In this document: positions 1-6,226 of the stretch, in pieces
Position numbering within the stretch: the stretch's first letter is position 1
How the letters are laid out: each line of letters begins with the position of its first letter
Origin: Salinimicrobium sp964572365
Lineage (GTDB): Bacteria; Bacteroidota; Bacteroidia; Flavobacteriales; Flavobacteriaceae
Length of the DNA: 8,078 bases
NCBI GenBank assembly: GCA_964572365.1
Contig: CAZNFK010000100.1
Coordinates: 1-8,078 of the forward strand
Reading direction: 5' to 3'
Translations under genes and position numbers: made by a program
The notes under the pieces: model-generated
Told to the model about the DNA's origin: nothing
Databases searched by the model: none
What the model saw: the letters and a program-made list of their open reading frames with translations, nothing else

Positions 1-531
1 CTTTTGGAAAAGTGCCGCCGGGGAGATGAGCGGGCCCAGATGATAATTTACAACAAGTACAGTAAAGCTATGTATAATACGGCCTTACGAATTGTAAAAC
101 ATTCTGCGGAAGCCGAAGATATTATGCAGGAGTGTTTCCTGAAGGCATTCACCAAACTGGATTCTTATGAAGGCACCTCAACATTCGGGGCCTGGCTGAA
201 GAAGATCGTCGTGAATCAAAGTATCAATGCGTATAACAAGAATATAAAGTACCAGGAGGTATCCTATAATGATCAGTTCAAGAATACTGCAGATGAAGAA
301 GTGGGAATCTCTTCGGAAGAAGAACAGGGAAACCCGAAAGTTCAAATGATCTTAAGAAGCCTGAATTCCCTTAAAGAAAATTACAGGGTCACGCTTACCC
401 TCCATTTGATAGAAGGGTATGATTATGAAGAGATTTGTGAAATACTGAATATTTCCTACGCCAACTGCAGAACAACCATATCAAGGGCCAAAGAAAGCCT
501 GCGTAAAAAACTTATGAGCTATGAAAACTGA
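1..531 (+). CDS. ECF-type RNA polymerase sigma factor (sigma-70 family), 5' truncated by the window edge
   Basis: Directs RNA polymerase to a specific promoter set, probably in response to an envelope signal. The frame is open from base 1 and no convincing start is seen (only a TTG at position 4), so a few N-terminal residues lie outside the window. Counting from that TTG, region 2 spans about residues 16-80, with the core-binding and -10 melting stretch AEDIMQECFLKAF near 37-49 and FGAWLKKIVVNQ near 61-72. Region 4 spans about 114-171, with the helix-turn-helix part EGYDYEEICEILNIS followed by TTISRAKESLRKKL. A short acidic linker (about 96-110) separates them. There is no region 1 or 3, as expected of ECF factors. 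The gene overlaps the following membrane-protein gene by 11 nt, which suggests translational coupling and a sigma/anti-sigma pair. The family call is secure; the regulon is unknown because the promoter lies upstream of the window. Confidence 0.93.
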   Translation, partial: LLEKCRRGDERAQMIIYNKYSKAMYNTALRIVKHSAEAEDIMQECFLKAFTKLDSYEGTSTFGAWLKKIVVNQSINAYNKNIKYQEVSYNDQFKNTADEEVGISSEEEQGNPKVQMILRSLNSLKENYRVTLTLHLIEGYDYEEICEILNISYANCRTTISRAKESLRKKLMSYEN

Positions 532-1078
532 TGACCTAAAAGACATTTTTGACGAACTCGAGTTTGATGTCGCCAGTCCGCCGCAGGATCACGAAGAGCG
601 GTTTCGTCAAAAATTAAGGAACAACAGGAAAAAAAAGACGAATAAATCTGGGGTGATCTCCCTCTGGGCTCCGATAATGGCTGTAGCGGCCAGCTTCCTC
701 CTGGCGATCATGATCTTCCAGGGAGCCTTTGAAAATCCTTTTACCAACCAACAGGAACTGGCTAATGTTTCCCCCGAGATGAAACAAACGCAGGATTTCT
801 ATGCTTCAGCAATAAAAACCGAACTGCAGAACTTGCAGGACCAGAAAACCCCTGAAACTGAAGCCGTCATCGAAGATGCCCTCAAACAGCTGGACATCCT
901 GGAAAAAGATTACCAGAATTTAAAAAAGGATCTTGAAAAGAGCGGTCAGGATAACCGGGTGATCTATGCGATGATCTCCAATTTCCAAAAAAGAATTGAC
1001 CTGTTGAAGACAGTACTCGAAAAAGTAGAAACTATAAACACCCTAAAAAATACCCGTCATGAAAACAACATTATATAA
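521..1078 (+). CDS. Single-pass membrane protein in anti-sigma position (putative anti-sigma factor)
   Basis: A 185-residue protein, probably the membrane partner that restrains the upstream sigma factor. Residues 1-43 are charged and would be cytoplasmic. One transmembrane helix lies at about 46-66 (VISLWAPIMAVAASFLLAIM). The rest (about 75-175) is rich in Glu, Lys, Gln and Leu with heptad-like spacing and looks like a helical or coiled-coil extracytoplasmic region. The positive-inside rule agrees, because RNNRKKKTNK sits just before the helix. No cysteines are present, so the zinc-binding HxxxCxxC anti-sigma motif is absent, and the N-terminal part is short for an anti-sigma domain. The ATG at 521 lies inside the sigma gene's last codons; the 3' end overlaps the next gene by 20 nt. 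The function is inferred from topology and position, not from a recognised domain. Confidence 0.72.
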   Translation: MKTDDLKDIFDELEFDVASPPQDHEERFRQKLRNNRKKKTNKSGVISLWAPIMAVAASFLLAIMIFQGAFENPFTNQQELANVSPEMKQTQDFYASAIKTELQNLQDQKTPETEAVIEDALKQLDILEKDYQNLKKDLEKSGQDNRVIYAMISNFQKRIDLLKTVLEKVETINTLKNTRHENNII

Positions 1079-2156
1079 CCTTCTATTCGCTCTACTGCTC
1101 ATTCCGGCAGTCGCATGTGCCAACGATGGCTACAAAGGAAAATACACCAAGCAGAAAACCCTGAAAAAGGAATTCAAAGTTTCTGCTAACGACCTGCTCA
1201 AGTTGGATAACAGCTATGGTAATATTGATATTATTACCTGGGACCAAAATCGAGTGGAGATAGAAGTGACCGTGAAGACCAACGGCAATGATGAAGAAAA
1301 AGTTAAGGAACGCCTTGATAATATTAACGTGCGGTTCAACCAGTCCGGTGGGGAAGTAAGTGCCGAAACTGTTTTTCCGGATTCCAATAATTCCTGGTGG
1401 GGCAGCCTTTTTGGAAGCAGCAGCAATGTCAATATGGAGGTTCATTACCGGGTAAAAGCTCCTGTAACCAATAATATGAACATCTCTAATGACTACGGAA
1501 GCTTTAATCTTGACGAGTTGGAGGGTAACCTTAAGGTTTCCTGTGACTACGGAAGATTTATGATAGGTGAGCTGAAAGGCGACAATAACTACCTCAATTT
1601 TGATTATACCCGAAACAGCTCAATAGGGTTTGTCAAAAAAGCCAAAATTGAAGCTGATTATTCCGGATTCAGGATCGAGGAAGCCGGTACTATAGACCTC
1701 TCCGCCGATTATACCGATGCGCATTTTGAAAAGGTAGAAAATATCAGCTTCAACAACGATTATGGTTCCTTGAATGTTGAAAAAGTAAAGAACATCAAAG
1801 GACAGGGAGATTACCTGGGTGTGAAACTTGGGCTGGTTTACAGCACAGCAGTTCTAAACATGGATTACGGCTCACTGAGCATTGAAAAATTAATGCCGGC
1901 TCTTAAAAATGTCGATATTAACAGTGATTATACTTCCCTTAAAATAGGTTATGACCGTGAAGCGACCTTCGGTTTTGATGTCAATACCTCTTACGGGGGA
2001 GTCAAAGGCCTTGACGGGGAAAATTTCCAGGTGAACAAGCGACATCAATCGGGAGGTGACAGTTACATCCAGGGTTATTACAGAACGGCAAATTCCGGAG
2101 GACAGGTAAAGATCAATTCCAGCTACGGAAGCGTAAACTTCAACAGCAAAAATTAA
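1059..2156 (+). CDS. Exported repeat protein, DUF4097-like beta-solenoid
   Basis: A 365-residue secreted protein of unknown function. Residues 1-21 form a signal peptide (MKTTLYNLLFALLLIPAVACA). Cleavage by signal peptidase I after ACA is likeliest; a cysteine at residue 20 leaves a lipoprotein possible but the lipobox is poor. A first domain (about 35-135) resembles the start of DUF4097-type adhesin-like proteins (LKLDNSYGNIDIITWD). From about residue 144, short units are centred on D/S-Y-G/T/S with alternating hydrophobics. The tyrosines fall at 146, 164, 183, 201, 218, 235, 252, 270, 291 and 312, a period of 17-21 residues, with a last copy at 356. This fits a right-handed beta-helix with one turn per repeat. 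The ATG at 1059 overlaps the anti-sigma gene by 20 nt, so the protein is co-expressed with the sigma module. A sensor ligand, scaffold or adhesin role are all possible. Confidence 0.8.
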   Translation: MKTTLYNLLFALLLIPAVACANDGYKGKYTKQKTLKKEFKVSANDLLKLDNSYGNIDIITWDQNRVEIEVTVKTNGNDEEKVKERLDNINVRFNQSGGEVSAETVFPDSNNSWWGSLFGSSSNVNMEVHYRVKAPVTNNMNISNDYGSFNLDELEGNLKVSCDYGRFMIGELKGDNNYLNFDYTRNSSIGFVKKAKIEADYSGFRIEEAGTIDLSADYTDAHFEKVENISFNNDYGSLNVEKVKNIKGQGDYLGVKLGLVYSTAVLNMDYGSLSIEKLMPALKNVDINSDYTSLKIGYDREATFGFDVNTSYGGVKGLDGENFQVNKRHQSGGDSYIQGYYRTANSGGQVKINSSYGSVNFNSKN

Positions 2157-2182
2157 AATCAATCAATCAAAATAAGAACAAC

Positions 2183-2914
2183 ATGAAAAAATTATTATTT
2201 ACAATCATCATCGCCTTGAGCTTTCAAACCACTCAGGCACAATGGTGGGCGGGCAGCAAAGAAATTGAAGGCAACGGGAACATGAGCACGCAAACAAGAT
2301 CTGTTTCCAATTATGACGAAGTGGCTTTGCTTGGTTCTATGGATGTGAAACTGGTGAGTGGCCGGGAAGGTAAAATAAAAGTTGAGGCCGAAGAAAACCT
2401 GATGGAGTATATCCTCACCGAAGTGGAAGGCGACCAATTGAAGATTTCGGTCCAGAAGGGATATAGTCTTGATCCTTCCCGCAACATGAATATCAGGATC
2501 ACAGTTCCTTTTGAAACATTGGACGGCGTTACCCTCACCGGATCGGGTGACATTTCTTCTACAGATGAGATAAAATCCGAAAACTTTGAGATCAAGATGA
2601 CCGGTTCCGGGGATATAAAACTCTCTGTGGCTGCAAAAAATACCCGGGCGGGCATTACAGGTTCGGGAGATATCACCCTTCGCGGAACCACTAATGATTT
2701 TGAGTGTAAAGTAACAGGATCTGGCGACATTAGCGCTTTCGACTTCAAAGCTGAAAGAGTGAACGCTACCGTCACCGGATCTGGAGATATCCAGGTTTAT
2801 GCTTCAGAAGAGATTCGCGCTAAAGTTCCCGGTTCAGGCGACATCGAATATAAAGGCAATCCCAAAAAAGAGGATTTCAGAACCATGGGTTCCGGCGATA
2901 TCACTAAAAAGTAA
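2183..2914 (+). CDS. Head GIN domain protein (DUF2807 family), exported, with seven GSGDI repeats
   Basis: A 243-residue exported protein of the DUF2807 (putative auto-transporter adhesin, head GIN) family. The signal peptide is residues 1-19 (MKKLLFTIIIALSFQTTQA), followed by QWW. The head portion (about 28-115) has the usual pattern: a TQTRSVSNYDEVALLGSMDV strand pair, then an ENLMEYILTEVEGDQLKISV segment. The motif GSGDI then occurs at residues 120, 141, 160, 179, 199, 217 and 236, once every 18-21 residues, as in a beta-helix with a Gly/Asp turn stack. Family membership is known, but the molecular role is not established. It lies 26 nt after the DUF4097-like gene and ends just before a strong terminator, so it is the last gene of the sigma operon. 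Periplasmic or outer-membrane location is likely. There are no cysteines in the signal region, so it is not a lipoprotein. Confidence 0.88.
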   Translation: MKKLLFTIIIALSFQTTQAQWWAGSKEIEGNGNMSTQTRSVSNYDEVALLGSMDVKLVSGREGKIKVEAEENLMEYILTEVEGDQLKISVQKGYSLDPSRNMNIRITVPFETLDGVTLTGSGDISSTDEIKSENFEIKMTGSGDIKLSVAAKNTRAGITGSGDITLRGTTNDFECKVTGSGDISAFDFKAERVNATVTGSGDIQVYASEEIRAKVPGSGDIEYKGNPKKEDFRTMGSGDITKK

Positions 2915-2933
2915 CGACGGTAAAAATATTGGT

Positions 2934-2969
2934 AGGCGGTTTGGTTTCGATCAAACCGCCTCTTTTTTT
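2934..2969 (+). terminator. Intrinsic terminator of the sigma operon
   Basis: The stem arms are 2934-2945 and 2950-2961: ten perfect pairs (AGGCGGTTTG with CAAACCGCCT) plus a G-U and a U-A pair closing a UUCG tetraloop at 2946-2949. Seven T follow at 2963-2969. It starts 20 nt after the stop of the head GIN gene. The right arm and the T-run are also the last codons of the convergent UMF1 gene. On the minus strand the stem is followed by a weaker ACCAATATTTTTA, so termination in that direction is possible but less convincing. Confidence 0.9.
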
Positions 2970-4288
2970 GGCTTCAGGTGTTCCCTTGGCACTCTCATCA
3001 GTAAAACCACTCCAATTAAGAAAAATCCTGTTAGAAAGAGGATGGAATATCTGATATCATAACTTTGGGAAACAATTCCGTATAGCATCAAGCCAATTAC
3101 AAGTCCAATTTTTTCTGAAACATCATAAAAACTGAAGTAGCTTGCTGTATCAAGAGTGCCTTCAGGAATCATTTTGGAATAGGTAGAGCGGGAAAGGGTT
3201 TGTATCCCTCCCATCACCAAACCTACCAGACCTGCCGCGATATAAAACTGAAAAGGTGTTTCCACGAAAAAAGCGTAAATACAAATTCCTATCCATACCA
3301 CATTCACCGCAATGAGGGTATTGATGTTCCCGAATTTTTCAGATAACCGTGAAGTTATCATTGCTCCGGCAATGGCCACAAGCTGAATGAGCAAAATACT
3401 AACGATCAACCCTATCGTGGAATCATCTCCTGCCCAGTTGACCTCTTCTAATCCAAAGTAAGTCGCAATGAGCATGACCGTTTGCACCGCCATACTGTAG
3501 ACAAAAAACGCGCGCAGGTATTTCTTGAGTTGTGGATTGTGCTGAAGGGAATTCCAGATAAGTTTTAGCTCTTTAAAACCATTGAATAATACATCATTGG
3601 TAAGACGTTGCTTTTTATTGCCTTTTGGAAGGTAATAATAAGTGATCTGGCTAAAACCTATCCACCAAACTCCGGTTAAAACAAACGAAAGTCGGGTGGG
3701 AAACCCTGCATCTTCAAAACCGAACATTTCGTAGTTCATGATCATGAAAAGACATAAGATCAACAATACCACGCTCCCGATATAGCCCATGGAAAAACCT
3801 TTAGCGCTTACCTTATCCTGTTGTTCGGGAAAAGCTATATCGGGTAAATAGGAATTGTAAAAAACCAGGCTGGCCCAAAATCCCACCAGGGCCAGAAAAT
3901 AGCAGGTTAACCCAAGGATGAGGTTCTCCAGGTTGAACCAAAAAAGCCCAATACAGGAAAGGGCGCCCAAATAGCAGAAGAACTTCAGGAAATTTTTCTT
4001 ATTACCCACATAATCTGCGATGCCCGACAGGAAAGGGCTTATAAAAGCCACTAATAAAAAAGCAAGGGCGGTAACATAACTTATGAGAGAATCGTTGTTA
4101 AAGTCAAAGCCTAACAATTGTACGCGATCACTAATGATCTCGCCCTGTTCATTTTTGACGATGGTAAGAGCAGCATAGAAGATTGGAAAGACTGTGGAAG
4201 CAATGACCAGGCTGTAAACCGAGTTGGCCCAATCGTAAAAGGCCCAGGCATTCAGTAATTTTTTATTCCCTTTAGGGAGCTTTTTCAT
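2951..4288 (-). CDS. UMF1/Atg22-like MFS permease
   Basis: A 445-residue polytopic inner-membrane transporter, normal in length for the UMF1 family (Atg22-like, PF11700). The family signature AWAFYDWANSVY is at residues 14-25 at the start of helix 1. The MFS motif-A loop GIADYVGNKK is at 89-98. The conserved GGIQTLSRSTYSKMIPEG is at about 360-377, before the C-terminal helix group. Roughly 11-12 hydrophobic helices can be drawn, and a basic central loop (about 222-260) divides the two halves. The substrate is unknown; yeast Atg22 exports amino acids from the vacuole, which does not transfer safely to bacteria. The ATG at 4288 precedes KKLPKGNKK, giving a positive cytoplasmic N-terminus. The gene lies 60 nt downstream of the M48 protease, with a terminator hairpin in between. 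Its 3' end merges into the terminator of the convergent operon. Confidence 0.9.
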   Translation of the reverse strand: MKKLPKGNKKLLNAWAFYDWANSVYSLVIASTVFPIFYAALTIVKNEQGEIISDRVQLLGFDFNNDSLISYVTALAFLLVAFISPFLSGIADYVGNKKNFLKFFCYLGALSCIGLFWFNLENLILGLTCYFLALVGFWASLVFYNSYLPDIAFPEQQDKVSAKGFSMGYIGSVVLLILCLFMIMNYEMFGFEDAGFPTRLSFVLTGVWWIGFSQITYYYLPKGNKKQRLTNDVLFNGFKELKLIWNSLQHNPQLKKYLRAFFVYSMAVQTVMLIATYFGLEEVNWAGDDSTIGLIVSILLIQLVAIAGAMITSRLSEKFGNINTLIAVNVVWIGICIYAFFVETPFQFYIAAGLVGLVMGGIQTLSRSTYSKMIPEGTLDTASYFSFYDVSEKIGLVIGLMLYGIVSQSYDIRYSILFLTGFFLIGVVLLMRVPREHLKPKKEAV

Positions 4289-4300
4289 ACAGGGGAAATT

Positions 4301-4327
4301 AAAAAGAGCTGCCTTTTTTGGCAGCTC
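4301..4327 (-). terminator. Hairpin with U-run between the protease and permease genes
   Basis: The arms GAGCTGCC (4306-4313) and GGCAGCTC (4320-4327) pair perfectly over 8 bp around a 6-nt loop. On the minus strand the stem is followed by TTTTTAATTT, a usable U-run. It begins about 22 nt after the M48 stop and ends only about 12 nt before the UMF1 start codon. It therefore either separates the two genes or lets only part of the transcription through. No convincing promoter fits downstream of it. Confidence 0.75.
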
Positions 4328-4348
4328 CTAAAATAGTGTTTTTAAAAT

Positions 4349-5173
4349 TTATCCCTGAAAGGAGGTCACTCCATATTTTCGGGCTTCGGCTTTTGCCTCG
4401 GGCGCCCATCTTTCGATATTTCTAATTCTGGTATCAGAAGAAGGGTGAGTACTAAGGAATTCCGGCGGGGCATTACCCTCAGCTTGCGCCTTCATTCGTC
4501 TCCAAAGGTCGGCCGCAGCCATAGGATCATATCCTGCAATAGCCATTAAGGTAAGCCCGATTCTATCTGCTTCAGACTCGTGGCCACGGCTAAAAGGCAG
4601 CATTACACCAACAGTTGAACCCAATCCATAGGCAGTATTGAAGATCTGTCTTGTTTCATCACTTTTTCCACTCAAAGCCACATTACCGGCAACCGCTCCC
4701 AGCTGCTGTAATTGCGCGGCACTCATTCTTTGCGCTCCGTGATCGGCAAGGGCGTGAGCTACCTCGTGCGCCATTATCGCCGCTACTCCGGTTTCATTTT
4801 TGGCGATGGGCATGATTCCGGTATAAAAGGCAATTTTACCTCCCGGCATAGCCCAGGCGTTTACCTGGTCATCCTTGATCAGGTTGAATTCCCATTTGTA
4901 ATCGTCAAGATATCCCTGGTAGCCATTGGCATCTAAATATCGTTTGGATGCAGTGGCAATTTTTTGCCCCACATTCTTGATCATACGTGCATCTGCAGTT
5001 CCGGTTACCACCTCATTTTCGGCAAGTACCTGGTTGTACTGCTGAAAAGAAGCAGGAAAGATCTGGGAGTTAGGGTAAAAGTTCAGGTTTTTCTCTCCGG
5101 TGAACGGGTTGGTTTTACAAGCCGCTACCAGAAAAAATAAACTCAGGACTATCGTTATTTGTTTAAGTCTCAT
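4349..5173 (-). CDS. M48 family zinc metalloprotease, lipoprotein
   Basis: A 274-residue periplasm-facing protease of the M48 family (BepA/LoiP-like single-domain type), probably acting in envelope protein quality control. The signal peptide ends in the lipobox VAAC with the lipidated Cys at 19. The +2 region KTNPFTGEKNL lacks acidic residues, so inner-leaflet outer-membrane anchoring is likely. The zinc site is HEVAH, with H136 and H140 as ligands and E137 catalytic; a third ligand, probably E199, lies in HESEAD (198-203). Substrate-edge motifs AWAMPGGKIAFYTG (106-119) and STHPSSDTRI (241-250) are present; H243 sits where BepA carries its regulatory histidine switch. No TPR repeats follow, so it is shorter than BepA. 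The start is the ATG at 5173, directly before the Arg-Leu-Lys n-region. It is transcribed divergently from the alpha/beta hydrolase gene. Confidence 0.93.
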   Translation of the reverse strand: MRLKQITIVLSLFFLVAACKTNPFTGEKNLNFYPNSQIFPASFQQYNQVLAENEVVTGTADARMIKNVGQKIATASKRYLDANGYQGYLDDYKWEFNLIKDDQVNAWAMPGGKIAFYTGIMPIAKNETGVAAIMAHEVAHALADHGAQRMSAAQLQQLGAVAGNVALSGKSDETRQIFNTAYGLGSTVGVMLPFSRGHESEADRIGLTLMAIAGYDPMAAADLWRRMKAQAEGNAPPEFLSTHPSSDTRIRNIERWAPEAKAEARKYGVTSFQG

Positions 5174-5211
5174 AATATTGATTTTTGTTAAAGTTAATAA
5201 ATCAACTGCTG

Positions 5212-5323
5212 CTGATTTACGGCTTTAAATTAGGTTTAACAAAATACCTGCCAAAATGATAATCCCGGCTACCCCGCTACCTTTTTTCGAGTGTAAAATG
5301 ACTAAATTGCGGCTTTAAACTAA
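5212..5323 (+). repeat. Pair of imperfect 22-nt direct repeats in the divergent spacer
   Basis: Positions 5212-5233 and 5302-5323 match at 17 of 22 bases, including an identical 10-nt core CGGCTTTAAA at 5220-5229 and 5310-5319. The copies are 90 bp apart, one near each of the two divergent genes. A second element, TTTTGTTAAA at 5183-5192, is matched by its exact inverse TTTAACAAAA at 5235-5244. These could be operators, but AT-rich sequence makes chance repeats likely, especially for the inverted pair. Confidence 0.4.
5225..5256 (-). promoter_or_regulatory. Candidate promoter of the M48 gene
   Basis: On the minus strand TTTTG (5256-5252) and TAATTTAA (5232-5225) are 19 nt apart. This resembles the Bacteroidota layout of a TTTG -33 element and a TAnnTTTG -7 element, but the -7 matches at only four of six fixed positions. 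A transcript start near 5218 would give a leader of about 45 nt. Such AT-rich sequence yields chance matches, so this is a weak call. Confidence 0.25.
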
Positions 5324-5325
5324 CT

Positions 5326-6195
5326 ATGACCAAAGAAAAAAAAGACAATACTCCTGTACAAAGGCTACTGGTGCCCTCATATATTTTAGTGACCGCAAAG
5401 ATCCTTACGGCTATCTCCCCTTTTCTGGCCAGCAGGTTCGCCGCCAAGCTTTTTCTCACTCCTTTTCGATATAGACTTCCGGAAAGGGAAAAAGAAATGG
5501 ATGAAAAAAGCAAACAAACCACCCTTACCGTCCCTTCTATAGACAGGGAGGTGGTGGTGTATGAATATGGCAGCTCTCCCCGCAAGATCCTCCTCGCCCA
5601 CGGCTGGAGCGGCAGGGGAACCCAGTTATCCATAATGGCAAAGGCTTTGCTCAGGCAGGGCTACAGCGTGGTGAGTTTTGATGCTCCAGCACATGGAAAG
5701 GCGCCCGGAAAATGGAGCATGATGCCCTTTTTTATTGAAACCATTCATCATCTTGAAAAACAGTACGGGCCATTTGATGCTGCCATAGGTCATTCCCTTG
5801 GAGGCATGTCGCTTTTAAAAGCCGTTAAGGACGGATTGGAAATTGAAAAACTGGTCATTATAGGCACAGCGAACAGCGTGACTCACATTACCCGCGAATT
5901 TGCTCATAACATGAAAATGAATGAAAAAGTGGCTAAGAAGATGAAGAAGTACTTCGATAAGAAATTCGGAGAAGACATGGATAATTACTCCGGGGCTGTT
6001 TCTGCTGAAGCCGTTAAGATCCCAACACTGGTGATCCATGATGAACACGATGTCGACGTGCACATTAGCTCTGCTCATGAGATCACCGATAACCTGGAAA
6101 AAGGGGAGTTATTCATTACTGAAGAACTGGGCCACCGACGCATTTTAGGGAATCAAAAAGTAATTAACAAAATCATTCAATTTCTTTCGGTATAG
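5326..6195 (+). CDS. Alpha/beta hydrolase
   Basis: A 289-residue hydrolase of the alpha/beta fold, probably an esterase or lipase-like enzyme of unknown substrate. The nucleophile elbow is GHSLGG with Ser157. The oxyanion-region HGWSGRG begins at residue 92, and FDAPAHGKAPGK (118-129) matches the usual strand-4 loop. The acid is probably D242 in HDEHDVDV, and the base is H270 in LGHRRIL, so the triad is complete. The N-terminal 45 residues are hydrophobic and amphipathic (LLVPSYILVTAKILTAISPF) without a cleavage site. They may be a membrane-association segment, which is common in this hydrolase subgroup. Residues 188-225 form a short, lysine-rich helical lid. The ATG at 5326 is the only sensible start before these motifs. 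The exported msrB follows after 31 nt, so the two are probably co-transcribed. Confidence 0.87.
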   Translation: MTKEKKDNTPVQRLLVPSYILVTAKILTAISPFLASRFAAKLFLTPFRYRLPEREKEMDEKSKQTTLTVPSIDREVVVYEYGSSPRKILLAHGWSGRGTQLSIMAKALLRQGYSVVSFDAPAHGKAPGKWSMMPFFIETIHHLEKQYGPFDAAIGHSLGGMSLLKAVKDGLEIEKLVIIGTANSVTHITREFAHNMKMNEKVAKKMKKYFDKKFGEDMDNYSGAVSAEAVKIPTLVIHDEHDVDVHISSAHEITDNLEKGELFITEELGHRRILGNQKVINKIIQFLSV

Positions 6196-6218
6196 TTCTT
6201 GCACTTTATCACCGAAAG
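6184..6218 (+). promoter_or_regulatory. Inverted repeat between the hydrolase stop and the msrB start
   Basis: CTTTCGGT (6184-6191) and ACCGAAAG (6211-6218) are perfect inverses 19 nt apart. Three more pairs (ATA with TAT) can form across a single bulged C, giving a hairpin with a loop of about 12 nt. It spans the hydrolase stop codon (6193-6195) and ends 8 nt before the msrB ATG at 6227. No T-run follows, so it is not an ordinary terminator. It could be an operator or an RNA structure affecting msrB translation. Confidence 0.4.
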
Positions 6219-6226
6219 TCCTTGAA

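Noticed and set aside
1092..1445. A 117-codon minus-strand open frame inside the DUF4097-like gene
   Set aside because: It lies wholly within a well-supported gene with a signal peptide and repeats, and the translation resembles no protein family I know.
2311..2775. A 154-codon minus-strand open frame with repeated SPEPV/SPDPV motifs
   Set aside because: It is the antisense reading of the GSGDI repeats; the regularity comes from the plus-strand gene, and there is no signal, domain or start context of its own.
4712..4936. A 74-codon plus-strand frame opposite the M48 gene
   Set aside because: It is antisense to the HEVAH region of a clear protease gene and shows no independent features.
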